In this document: in pieces, positions 11,257-22,800 of the stretch
How the letters are laid out: each line of letters starts with the position of its first letter
Position numbering within the stretch: position 1 is the first letter of the stretch
NCBI GenBank assembly: GCA_950022295.1
Contig: OX465595.1
Location: 221,057,770-221,121,769 of the forward strand
Source of the DNA: Bromus sterilis
Lineage: Eukaryota > Streptophyta > Magnoliopsida > Poales > Poaceae
Length of the DNA: 64,000 bases
Direction: 5' to 3'
The notes under the pieces: model-generated
Databases searched by the model: none
The model's input: the letters and a program-made list of their open reading frames with translations, nothing else
Told to the model about the DNA's origin: nothing
Translations under genes and position numbers: made by a program

Positions 11257-13346
11257 TCAAACCGCATTACTCAAATCAATGATATTTAGCTCATGCCTTA
11301 ACTCATGGAATCTTGCTTCATTCAAAGGCTTGGTGAAGATATCCGCAAGTTGATGTCCGGTGCCCACATATGAAAGATCAATATCACCCCGCTTCACATG
11401 ATCTCGAATAAAATTATTATGAATCTCAATATGCTTTGTTTTGCTATGTTGAACGGGGTTGTAGGCAATCTTGATAACACTTTCATTGTCACATAAAAGA
11501 GGCACTTTGTCACAAGTGACATCGTTATCCTTTACAGTTTGCCTCATCCACAATAATTGTGCACAACAACTTGCGGCGTCAATATACTCGGCTTCAGTGG
11601 TAGAGAGGGAGACACAATTTTGCTCCTTGGAAGACCAACTCACCAAAGACCTAGCAAGGAATTGGCATCCTCCAGAAGTGGACTTCCTTTCCACTTTGTC
11701 TCCCGCCCAATCTGAATCCGTGTACCCGATGAGATTGAAGCTTGAGCCTTTAGGATACCACAAGCTGAAGTTTGGGGTATGAACCAAATATTGAAAGATT
11801 CTTTTGACGGCCACTACGTGGCTTTCCTTTGCTGCGTATTGAAATCTTGCACATATGCCCACACTCAACATAATATCCGGCTTAGATGCACAAAGATACA
11901 GCCAAGATCCAATCGTAGAGCGATACTCCCTTTGGTCTACCTCTTTTCCATTCAATTTGAGGTCAAGTTGGCACTTGAGTGGCATGTGAGTCTTGCCCCC
12001 CTTGAGATCATCATACTTGAACCTCTTGTGCATGTCTTGACTGTATTTTTCTTGGTTGATGAAGGTTCCTCTTGAAAATTGCTTCACTTCAAAACCAAGG
12101 AAAAACTCCAACTCGCCCATCATAGACATCTCAAACTTATCGGTCATTAGCTTGGCAAACTCTTCATTAAAATATTGATTAATCGAACCAAAGATAATAT
12201 CATCCACATATAGTTGGCATAGGAACAATTTCCCACCAACCCTCTTAGTAAAAAGAGTGGGATCGATTTGCCCAGTTTCAAGCCCATACTCGACTAAGAA
12301 CTCGGTAAGGGGCTTGTACCAAGCGCGTGGTGCTTGCTTAAGGCCATAGAGCACCTTGTCGAGTTTATAGACATGATTTAGGAACTTGGGATCCTCGAAC
12401 CCCAGGGGGGTGGTTGCTTGACATATACCAACTCATTAATGGGACCATTAAGAAAATCACTTTTCACATCCATTTTATATAACTTGAAGTTATGGTGAGA
12501 AGCATAAGCAAGAGCAATACGAATGGATTCAAGGCGATCCACTGGGGCAAAAGTTTCACCGTAGTCAATACCTTCGACTTGGGAAAAACCTTGTGCCAAT
12601 AACCTTGGCTTGTTCTGGTCAAAAATACCATGTGCATCTTGCTTGTTCTTGAATACACACTTGGTACTAATAACATTATGATCACCTTTGGGTCTTTCCA
12701 CTAATGACCACACCTTGTTGTGCTTGAAGTTATTGAGTTCATCATGCATGGCCTCAAGCCAATCCGGGTCTTCAAGCACCTCAAATACCTTTTGGGGTTC
12801 CACACAAGACACAAACAGATTATGGGCACAAAAATTTCCTAATTGACTACGAGTGGTTACCCCTTTTCGTAGGCTTCCAAGGACTTGATCCACCGAATGA
12901 TCTTGAGATGAAAGCTTGGATGAAATCTTGGCCGCACGGCGTGCGATAGTTTCCTCAAGTGATTCTCGAGAATACTCTTGAGGATCATCTTCGGAAGCTT
13001 GAGAACCATCAAGGACTTGCTCATCATCTTGAGCTTGCCCTTGCACGAAAACTTGATCTTGGTCATCACTTGGTGCATCACCATCATCAATGGTTTGATA
13101 TTGACCTTGATCTAGTCCGGTTGGGGGAGGGCCCTCATTTCGTTCTTGGGTTGCTTGTTGATCTTGTGAAGATGATGGCTCCACATGAGTAGAGCATTGT
13201 CCTTCTCCTTCCACCACAAGGGGTTCCTCAATGTGTAGGATGTGACCCACACCCATTCTTCTTATGGCTCGAGGAGGAATTTCATCGTCTACAACAATAA
13301 GATCACTTTGCTCCACTTGGGAGCCATCATGTTCATCAAACTCCAC
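11257..13346 (-). pseudogene. Ty1/copia reverse transcriptase-RNase H (Sirevirus)
   Basis: Two minus-strand frames, 13346-12378 and 12354-11257, joined by a frameshift at about 12355-12380. The first has an acidic Q/D-rich linker, then the RT start (WLEAMHDELNNF, VFKNKQDAHG, APVDRLESIR). The second begins LYGLKQAPRAWY and carries the catalytic YVDD at 12199-12210, then the RNase H domain with YTDSDWAGD, STTEAEY and LLCDNESV, ending after the HIEI, DIFTKPL block. Copies RNA to DNA and degrades the RNA strand in the virus-like particle. RT and RNase H key residues are present; the frameshift is the visible defect. Confidence 0.9.
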
Positions 13347-13358
13347 GTTACTAGATTC

Positions 13359-14200
13359 TTAAACAAGTCTAGAGGACTTATTGTAGACCCTATACGCGTG
13401 AGAGTTTGAAGCATAACCAACAAATATGTCCTCATTTGTTTTCGACTCAAATTTAGACAAACGAGCACCCTTTTTGAGAATGAAACACTTACACTCGAAG
13501 ACCCGAAAATACTTGATGTTGGGCTTCTTTCCGGTGATAATTTCATAGGGAGTCGATCTTGCGGAGGTAAAGACGGTTGGTTTCATGACAAGCGGTGTTG
13601 ATGGCCTCCGCCCAAAAGTTGTATGGACTCTTGAACTCTGCCATCATGGTTCTTCCCGCATCAATGAGAGTGGATTCTTGCTCTCCACCACACCATTTTG
13701 TTGAGGGGTATAAGCAGAGAAATATTGATGTTTGATCCCCTCATCGCAAAGAAATTCATCCAAGGTGTAATTCTTGAACTCGGTGCTGTTGTCACTCCTA
13801 ATAGCCAATATCTTTGAATTGTGTTGACGTTGAGCTTCATTGGCGAACTCGATGACGGTTTGTTGAGTCTCACTCTTCCTCTTGAAGAAGTAGACCCAAG
13901 TGTATCTTGAATAGTCATCGACAATCGCCAAACAATATTTCTTCCCACCAATACTATCATATGTGGGAGGCCCAAAAAGATCCATGTGAAGGATCTCCAA
14001 AGGCCTCTTGGTGGAAATGATTTTTATGACGGGATATTTTTCCCGTGTAGCTTTCCTTCAATGCAAGACCTACAAGCACGATATTTGTCAAAACTAACAT
14101 TCGTTAGTCCAATGACATGCTCACCTTTAAGAAGTGTTTGCAAAGACCTAATAATAATGTGGGCTAGACAACGATGCCAAAGTCATCCCACGTCAACTTT
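13359..14200 (-). pseudogene. Ty1/copia integrase
   Basis: Minus strand. A zinc-binding HHCC remnant in broken frames (about 14200-14040; LLKGEHVIGL-like text and CRSC) leads into an intact stretch 14000-13644 carrying the core: D in HMDLFG (13980-13982), D in RSDNSTEF and E in QQNGVVES, with 35 residues between the last two, the D,D-35-E pattern. The copia-type continuation TPYEIITGKKPN lies in another frame at 13586-13359. Function: strand transfer of cDNA into the genome. At least two frame changes make the product impossible as one chain. Confidence 0.85.
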
Positions 14201-14372
14201 AGCCATTAGAAATATGGCGGTTTTGGTGGGACTCGTGAGAAATACACCACATACATACCGTCCTCCACACGTCCAACAAAGGCTACTTTAAGAGTTCTGT
14301 TCACATAAAGGTGACCATGTCCACATCAAATAAAGTATAAAGGCCCATCTTGGCAAGTTGACGAACGGAAAG

Positions 14373-14600
14373 TTAATTGAAAGCACAAGTCTTGGCTACT
14401 AACACACTCCCGATAGTTGTATCCGGAGAAATGATTACTTTGTTGTGACCCAATACCTTAGACGTTTTTGCATCACCAAATTGTACTAGGGTGTCACGAG
14501 ATGATTGATAATCAATGTCCACCAGCAAGTCCTTGCTTCCGGCCATATGACTTGCAGCCCTGCTATCAAGTATCCATGAACCTCCACCGTAAGCCGCCAC
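14373..14600 (-). pseudogene. Ty1/copia aspartic protease fragment
   Basis: Reads GSWILDSRAASHM on the minus strand, the usual WILDSGA-type active site, but with Asp-Ser-Arg (near 14562-14570) instead of Asp-Ser-Gly. The glycine is part of the catalytic triad signature, so activity is probably lost. It is preceded by the Sirevirus-type linker WVTKTLVTNARGHIREWVPK (14710-14615). Confidence 0.75.
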
Positions 14601-14610
14601 CTACATGAGA

Positions 14611-17200
14611 TCAATGCTCGGGTTTAGGGACCCATTCACGAATGTGTCCTCTTGCGTTAGTAACTAAGGTCTTAGTAACCCAAATAGACCAATCAATGTA
14701 TTCATCATAAGAACCAACAAATTTGGCATAAACATGCCCATCATTTGCACAACAAAGAATATAAGAGGTTAGTAGGACCGGCAAAATCCTTGGGGATGGC
14801 ATTGCCCCTTTTGGCTACACCACCCTCAAGGGCCTTTGCCACTTTTTATTTAGGCTTCTCCCCTTCCTTGACAAAGGTAATCTCCTTGGAGGGAGAGGAG
14901 ACCTTGCCCTTCTTCTTGTTGTTGTTCTTTTTCTTCTTGTTCTTCTTCTTTGATGAAATAGCACCAAAACCAATGCCTTCCTTACCAATGACCTCCTTTT
15001 GAGGACTCAAGAGATCATTAAGTGATTTCTCTCCTAGAATGCAAGAGACAAGTCCCTTCTTGAGTTGTGCCTTCAATATAGAGTTCTCCTCAACAAGAGG
15101 AGCATGCTCACAACAACGGTTAGTAGAACTTGGTTTCTCAAGCTCAATGATAGGAGGGAAAGTAAAAATCTCTTTAGTGAGTTGAATGTTTACTTATTCA
15201 TGTTCCTTCTTGAGATTCATGAGTTCGTGCTCTAAGGATTTGTGATCCTTTTCGACTTTCTCATGATCCACAACAAGTCTTTCATGAGCCTCAACTAGTT
15301 TTTCATTTTTAGTTTTGAGGTCACAATAAATAGCATTGGCATGCTTAAGGTCAAGTTTTAGCTTAGCAATATCACTATCATATGTATCCTCAAGAGACAC
15401 CTTAAGCTCACGCTCTTCCTCAAGAGATTAAGATAGATCTCCTATCTCATCCGCATAGTCATGACTACGCCCTTGCATCTCGGTTATAGTACCATCAAGT
15501 TGCCCAATGTGAGCATGAGCTCCACCTAGTTGTTACAAGAGCGTCGTGAAGTGCCTCTTGGTATCACCTTTGAGATTTGACATGAAATGTTCAAACCCAT
15601 AGTCTTCTTTAACCTTAGGCTCCTCCTTTTCCTCCACACAATCCAACAAATATGGGTTAGTGGAGATAAACGGTTTAGAGGGAGGGGTTACCGAGGTAGT
15701 CTTGGCCATGATCTCATTGGGGGAGTTGAAGAGTGATGTTGATGGAGGAGGCTTGGTGACGATAGCAACGGTAGCCGTTGCCACAATCTCACCACCTTCA
15801 TCATCATCATCATCGGAGAGATATTCTTCATGAGCCACTAATGCACGTTGGGGATTCTTCTTCACAAAGGACTTGGACTTGTCCTTCCGGATAAGCATGC
15901 CACCATGGTCTTCTCTCTTCTCATAAGGACACTCCACAAAAAAGTGACTCGCATTTCCACAATTGAAACATGTCGTTATTCTTTGGCCCTTTGGCTTGAA
16001 GCTACTTGAGTTTGACTTGAAGTTCTTCTTGTTTCCCCAAAATTGTCTTGATGCAAGATCCATATGCTCATTGAATGCATACTTTGGTATCTTTCAGGCC
16101 AACTTTTTCTTCGTCCTCTTCAACACACACTTGAACCTCCTTGTCCTTCAACGCAAGAGATGGCATTTTGTTGACACCTTGGCGATCCAACTTTATATCG
16201 GCGTGGAGTTCAAAATTTACATGGAGACGAACTCATCCAAGACTTATTGAGCGGTCAAGGAAATGAAGTCCGGCCTTTGACGGATGACTTGTGTGATGGA
16301 CTGTCTATAGGGAAGTATGGTCGCGATAAACTTCCTCTTGATCCAACCATCATCGGTGTCCATGCTCCCATGGTCTGTCATAAGGTTGGTAAGAGCAACA
16401 AGTGTCCGATAGAGGTCTTCCAGGGACTCTCCTTCAATCATGACAAAGTGGTCGGCTTGATCTTGAACTTTATCAAACTTGGAGCGTCGAATGCTTGAGA
16501 TTCCCATCATGGATCTCTCAAGATATTCCCATGTCTCCTTGGTCGTGGTGAGCTTCCATACAAGGTTCTCTTCTCTCCCTTTAGCCCTTTTGGATCATAA
16601 ACAAGGCATGATTGTTGAGAGTGGTGTTCCTCCATTCTCTTGGAGTCATGTTCTTGTGATCATGGACATGAAAGCCTTCTTCAGTGATGGTCCACAATTC
16701 TTTCGAGGAACCTCTCACGTGATTCTTCATCCGAAAAGAGCAATACGGATAATCATCTTTGTCAAGAATGGTTGATGGACCTACATGCGTGAAATGACGT
16801 TCAGGAAGAGGTAGTTTAAATAATCTCGTAGGAGGGGGAACGGCGGCGTGTATACCCGATCCATTCCCGGTGAGAGGAATGGGAGGTATGGCACTACTAC
16901 CATCATCACGTGCTTGAGAGATCATATATCTCTCTCCCAACTTTGGAATGTTGGGCATGATGTTGGTGGTGACCGCTTGGGGAAGACTGGACATTAGAAC
17001 GCGAAGCAAATTCGACATCTCCTTCATGTGAGCTTTCATGGAGGACATTCATTCATTATACTCAGCACGAGAAATAGATGATGAGTCATCCTTCACGGAC
17101 GTGTTTGTGAAGTCCTCGATACCCCTTTCTCCTCCACGGTAGGAGCACCCGTTTTATCCCCTGGCAAGTCGAGATCTTCCGACTTATCCCCTTGCGACAT
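14611..17200 (-). pseudogene. Sirevirus gag, degenerate
   Basis: The likely start is the ATG at 17200-17198 (MSQGDKSEDLDLPG), about 33 bases beyond the PBS, with frame loss soon after. The body is readable in pieces: 17048-16581; 16510-16244, which has the DDGWIKRKFIATILPYRQS helix; and 16063-15533 with a zinc knuckle CX2CX4HX4C (CFNCGNASHFFVEC, about 15929-15970). After it come an acidic run, a coiled coil (15400-15194) and a lysine-rich stretch (15000-14900). A coiled-coil tail after the knuckle is a Sirevirus feature. Gag forms the particle shell and binds the RNA. At least four frame breaks. Confidence 0.8.
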
Positions 17201-17232
17201 TCTCCTAAGGCGGTAAATCCCTTAATAAGAAA

Positions 17233-17248
17233 CCTGGCTCTTATACCA
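17233..17248 (-). other. Primer-binding site of the Sirevirus element (initiator Met tRNA)
   Basis: Minus strand TGGTATAAGAGCCAGG, one change from the common TGGTATCAGAGCCAGG, two bases inside the LTR end. Confidence 0.85.
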
Positions 17249-17250
17249 AT

Positions 17251-18110
17251 TGAAAGGATCGGAATGTCGACTAGAGGGGGGGTGAATAGGCGACTAACAA
17301 TTTTTAAGATTTTCTTAGAAAATTGAGGCTCAAAAAATAAAGTAGGTTGTATAGATGTGCAACCAAGTGGAGAACCTATATGAATACTAATGCAACACTA
17401 TATGAACAAGCATAAAATGCACAATGAAATAAGCTTGAACAATGCAAAGGTAAATAACCGACAAAGGATACACGGGAGACAAGGATATGTTTACCGAAGT
17501 TCCTTCTCTTGCGAGAAGTACGTCTCCGTTCGGGGAGGGTGTGGAACGCAATGCTCACATGAAGCCAATGAGGGCCACCCTATTCTCCTCACACTCTTGC
17601 CAATGCAAGATGTCGTGAATCCACTAACGGTGCCTTGAAGGCGCACACGAAACCTTTACAACAAGGGTGGGACTTCTCCAAAACAAGTCGGAGTCTCCCA
17701 CCAATACCACGAAGCTTCACCACAATAGAATGTGGCTCTGAGGTGGCCTCAAGCTATTGATGTCTCCAAACCACAAGATTAACAAGATCCACTACAAAAT
17801 GGATGGAGAACAAACTTTCCTTTGGATGGAAGTGTAGATCGGGGTCTCCTCCCTCCATCCCTACCAACTCAACAACTATGGTTGGCTAGAAAAGGAGATC
17901 AGGGTCGATGAAGCTTTTGGGCGTCAATGGAGAGAGTGTAGCTAGAGGTAGGTGGCAGGGAGCAAGAAGACCCACTTTTATACCTCCCTCTAAATCCAAC
18001 CGTTCTGCACAGAAATACACAGACCAGTACAACTGGTCTGTAATCTCGGTATAACCGGTCCACCAAGAACAACCCACATAATTTTGAACCCTAGGCAGTG
18101 GCAAAGCAGG
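17251..18110 (-). repeat. 5' LTR of the Sirevirus element, outer 650 bp missing
   Basis: Pairs with 2790-3649 base for base apart from scattered substitutions. At 18110, after the shared text GCAAAGCAGG, similarity stops and the sequence becomes the inside of chromovirus A's LTR. Confidence 0.85.
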
Positions 18111-19130
18111 TTGGCCGTCTTCTTCGCTGGCCAGGCAGGCACGCAGGTCGCCGGCGAGCGTCGTGCGGCCGCCAGGAAGCTGCCTGCCTCCCCAGGCCAC
18201 GTCTTCACGCCCTGGAGACGCCCAGATGTGTCCTGATCCCTTTCCCCCCCTCCAGAGCTTCTCCCTCTTCCTCCCTCGCTCGTTTCTGCCACCGCCCGAA
18301 GGCTCGCTGTCACATCCCAACTTTTATTACCCTGTTATCAGAGTAGAAAAAATTAGGGGTAAACAAAAAACCATGCTAAGTTGTGATGTGATGGCACTAG
18401 TATTGCCATGCCATGCTTGCTTATGCTTTGTTTTGATTGTTATGCCCTACCTTGCCATGCTCTTGAGTGTTTTGTTTTATCTTATGCCTTGCCAAAGATA
18501 ACGAACCAAAAAAAATGTTTAACACTCCACTTATATTATAATAGCCACACTTTTACCACCATAGGAGATAAGAATGAATAAAATATGTAATAAATAAATA
18601 TTTCACTTCACTAGAAATTCATTATTTAAATAATGAAAAATACCTATATAGCAGAAAGTATTTAATTAAAAGTTTTTTTAAAAGGGCTAAATGATTTATT
18701 ACTATTACTATAATAGTAATAATATTATAAACATAATTAAAAATTACCTAAATTTTTTTATAAATCAGGACAATATCCCTGGAGTTTATAAAGTATTTAT
18801 AAGGTTCAAATTTGAAATTTTGTTTCAAAAATTAAATCAAACCGGATTTAAAACTGGGCAAAGCTAACAAATTCAGTATTTTAAAAGAAAAAAAAAGAGA
18901 CTAGCCCTAATCTACTGGGCCGAAGCCCAAATAGTCCAAACCCTAAACCCCGCCCGCTGGCAAGCCGTCCCCACCTGGCAGACTCTCACCATCCTTCCAA
19001 CGTCAGCGCTAACGCCAGCGTGCGGACGTCACCCCGCCACCGTCCTTCTCGCCCAGTCACCGGCGAGGCCGCGGACCGACCTCTCCACCATGCACGCTCA
19101 TTCCCTCCCCACTGCCTCCCCTCGCCACAC

Positions 19131-19140
19131 TATAAAAGGG
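19131..19140 (+). promoter_or_regulatory. TATA box in the nested solo LTR
   Basis: TATAAAAGGG set in a GC-rich promoter-like stretch, with purine-rich leader text from about 19200 to 19330. Position and context fit an LTR promoter; activity is not shown. Confidence 0.5.
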
Positions 19141-19829
19141 GAGCCCCAGACGCCCCCTCTCCTCACTCCACACCCAGCCCCGCTCTCCACCCCACAGCCC
19201 CGCTCCACTTCCCCTCGCCAGAAGCAGAACGGAGGAAGAGGCACAGAGAACGAAAGAAACAGAAGAGAAGGAGGGAGGAACAGAGAAGAAGGAACATAAG
19301 GATGGAGGAGGAATGAGGAGGGGAGGGAGGCCGGCGCGCCTTGCCTCTGCTCGACGCCGGCGACTTCGGAGAGGAGCTGCACCAGGAAGAGAAACCGCCA
19401 CCCCGAGCCCAAGCTCCATCAAGCCGGCGATCGTCGCTGCGTTCCTGGCCACCGTTCTCTGTAAAAATGGAACCCCGGTGAGCCCCTCTACGCCCGCCGC
19501 CCCTCCACGCCGCCCGTCGTCGACCGGATCTGCACCGAGCCGCCGCCTTCATCCACGCCCTCTACCCCGAGAAGCTGTCAAATGCGAGGCCCTCGCACTC
19601 CGTTTTTGGCAAAAACGGACCTCCCACACCGGCCCGCACGCCCTCCGCCCAACCCCGATGATCGCCGCCGGCCGGAAGCCCCTCCGGTGAGCCCCACAAG
19701 CCCCCTGCTCGCCATGAACACTCCAAGACCGAGCTCATCGAGCGAGGGAGGAAGACGGCCCCTGGCCGTCCGATCGGACTTGATCCAACAGCCAGGAGGC
19801 CCCCGTACCCCTTCGTTTTAAAAAAACAA

Positions 19830-19852
19830 AAACAACAACAACAACAACAACA
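19830..19852 (+). repeat. (AAC)n microsatellite
   Basis: About seven AAC units at the edge of an A-rich stretch inside the solo LTR. Confidence 0.9.
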
Positions 19853-22800
19853 AAAAACAGCCGCAGCGCCCTGTGTTGGGCTCGGCCCGCTTAATAAAAA
19901 AAGCGAAAGCGCCGTGGGCGCGAAATAGCCATGGGACGGCTGTCATTTTTTTCTTTTTTCATAAACTGCAGCACTTAAATAATTTTAAACAAATGGCTGT
20001 AGCTCAGAAAATTATGAAATAAATTTTGTGTGGCTTAGAAAATTGTGTTTTATTTTTCTGTATGTTTAGAATAATTTTTATGCAGTACCAAATTAATTTC
20101 TTTATTTTAAATTAGTTAATTGTGCTTTTTAGCAGCTAAGAATAGTTTTAATCAACTCACTGTTAAACCTAAAAATGTAATGATGATTTGTATATACTCC
20201 TGTGAATATTCTTGATTTTTCTGTTTGTGTAGAATATTATTTGGCTTCAATAAATTTGTGACCCCTTTTATTATTATTATTACTATTGCTAGTTTATTTC
20301 CTATTTAACTTATGATTAGTACTATTTGATTGTTAGTTTAATATTGAACTAGCATATGGTCAGTAAGTTATTTCTATGAACTTGGTTATGGAAATAAAAC
20401 AAATTAATAAGTTGTTAATGAATAAATTAACTAAAAAACATAACTTAAGTTAAGAATTGCTTTAATATAATCTTGTTGTGGTAATCCTATTAAATTTATT
20501 CCAATGCCTTGTTGTGGTATTCAACTTTGAAGTGTTGATTTAGTATTTCAATGCTAGTACAAATGGTTCTTTTAATTACTTGTTGTTTCATAGTGAAGTT
20601 GAGTGTTGTGTGCCTTGTTTTTTTTGCCCGGTTGTAATGGTGAATTTGTTTCTTCCGCAACGTGTAGACGATACGCCGTACGTTGCAGGTGAAGACTCAT
20701 CCCTAGCCGCCGAAGAAGCCGATCCAGGGTACCTCGCCGAGGAAGGCAAGCCACCGTCAAACTCAAAACCCCGCATTACCATTTTTTTACCTTTCTTGTA
20801 TCACTTATATTGTATCATGCTAGTATTTTATATTCATATGGTTTGGGATTGTATTAGTTATATTAGAAAAACTCCACACCACCCCATAGCCTACCTATTT
20901 GGGAAAAACTAAGTAGAACCCCGATGATCCCGGCATTCTGTCCAGACCATCACTCAGCTCTAGTATTTAGCATTACATAACAACTTGGAAAGTCATACTT
21001 CATCCTACATGGTACGGCATACACCTAAGAAGGTGGTATAGCCGGGTTTGTGGAACATCGTCGGACATGGACAAAGTCTGGAGGGACTCTCTATATGTGC
21101 CGCCAAAATCTAGCATTACAGTGCAACCACTATACTCTGGTATGGGACAGGGCTAGTTGGAAGCTTGTTTGTCTTAGTACGGGGGTCCTATAACTACACA
21201 TGAATGCATGATTCCACGAATCCGATAGCCCTCGAAGTCGATGGGTGAAATTCGCTAGGCTTAGTGTCGGAAGGAACCTTGGTGCTCTTCGACTACGGTG
21301 CAGGCTTGGGTCCAAGAGGAGCATGATCTGTCACACGGAAAGTCTATGCAGTACGCAAGGGGTGGATTCACCTGTACTAGGGCAGACAAGGGGAAAACTA
21401 TGGTCGATTATCCGAGACCCGCATACTTAAGTATGACGATCCGTGGGGACACACCACGGATGTATCGAATGTGGTGGGTAAAGTGTACAACCTCTGCAGA
21501 GTGTAAATCTATTCGAGTAGTCGGAGTCCACGGTCATGGACAGCTAGTGAGGCCACACTTTGTGGGGAATAGATGAGAAAGCCCGGTACCAAGTTTATGG
21601 TTCGCGACGATGATGTTGTTATTGTTGGAAAAAGGTTGGACTTGACATATCCAAATACAATGGGGGGAAATAAAATCTGCCAAGTTTAAAACTTTGCCAA
21701 CTTAATAATGATCTTGAGTAGATAGAAAATCCCTATGAAAAACTCCACCATATAGCCATCCTATTATTTTCGTATGCAAAACTTTGTTTCTTTCTTTAGG
21801 TGGTTTGCGAGTACTTTGTATGTACTCACGGCTTTGTCCCTGGTTATTCCATCGGCCAGGCTTCGAGGAGCAGGTATATGACGATGATGCTACCGGCGAT
21901 TACTAGGACGTGCTATGCTCTGGACTACCCTGTGGATTGTGCCGCTACTACTTATCCTGCTTTTGTTTATTCCGCTGCTATTTGAGCCCGATGAGGCCAC
22001 GTAAGACTATATTGTTGTATGACTTTGTATTCGGTATTGTATGAACATTGAGACTATGATATCCATGTCGATTTGTGTGTCATGCGACACTGATCATGGG
22101 AGCATGAGAGTATAAACAGCTGGCCGCTTCGGACATATAGTCTGGGGTGCCCACACTCGCCGGAGCACGGCCATGCGCACACGCGGCCAACGAGCTCCAT
22201 AGCCCAGACAAGCTTGTACAGGGAGCGCCTCGACGTTGTCTTCGTCTCGAAGGTGAAGTCCATGAGCTGCTACGCCTTCTAGCCACCGGAATCTCCACCG
22301 CGACCTCGCCGGACCCTCAACCTTTCCCCGTCGAATTCGCCTCCGTCTCGCTCCCTCAGGCCTCCTCAACCCCTCCGTTGCACTCGTGGTGAGCCCCTGA
22401 GCTTTTCCCCCCAAGTCCCGCTTTTTCCCTCACCTCCTAGCCTTGGCCGCCATGAGAGCCGATGAGGTCCGCCGCCATGGCCACCGTGGACCTCGAACCA
22501 GTGCGCTTCCGTCGTCCCCTCCTTGTCCTTGGCACTCCTGGAGTTCCCAGGAACCCAACGCACACACTCCCGCTTCATCTCATGCACTTTTTGCCGTTGC
22601 CGTCCTCCATAGTGGCTCCGGCCGCCGCCAAAAGCTGAAGCCGTCGACGAACAAGGCCTCCCCGGTGATGCTGCTATGGCCTGGGAGATGCGCGCGTCCA
22701 AGAGGTGCCGATTGGTGGTCGCAGCGCTTCGAATGGCCGCTGGATTCACCTTTCCCGTGCAGCGCCGCCGTGGCTAGGCCACCGGCGTTTAGCCGCCGGC

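Larger units (their letters stand above)
2790..18110 (-). mobile_element. Sirevirus-type Ty1/copia retrotransposon, 5' LTR truncated
   Basis: Minus-strand order: partial 5' LTR (17251-18110), initiator-Met PBS (17233-17248), gag, protease, integrase, RT-RNase H, a spacer, an extra env-like ORF, PPT (4301-4316) and 3' LTR (2790-4300). An extra ORF after pol, a coiled-coil tail after the gag zinc knuckle, the YVDD box context and the PPT sequence are typical of Sireviruses. Without the 3.9-kb solo LTR at 5547-9436 the remnant is about 11.4 kb. The 5' LTR has only its inner 860 of about 1,511 bases. Multiple stops and frameshifts mean it is dead. Confidence 0.85.
18308..22155 (+). mobile_element. 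Solo LTR (3,848 bp) of another gypsy-like family, nested in A's 5' LTR
   Basis: Starts TGTCACATCCC and ends GGGTGCCCACA, with a perfect duplication CTCGC at 18303-18307 and 22156-22160; removing it restores the A LTR text. TATA box at 19131. Composition changes sharply: AT-rich to 18900, GC-rich 18950-19800, AT-rich 19930-20600. No PBS, PPT, gag or pol inside, so a solo LTR is the simplest reading. Size, TGTC start and layout resemble the A/B type LTRs, but the text is largely different, so it is a separate family. Confidence 0.8.
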
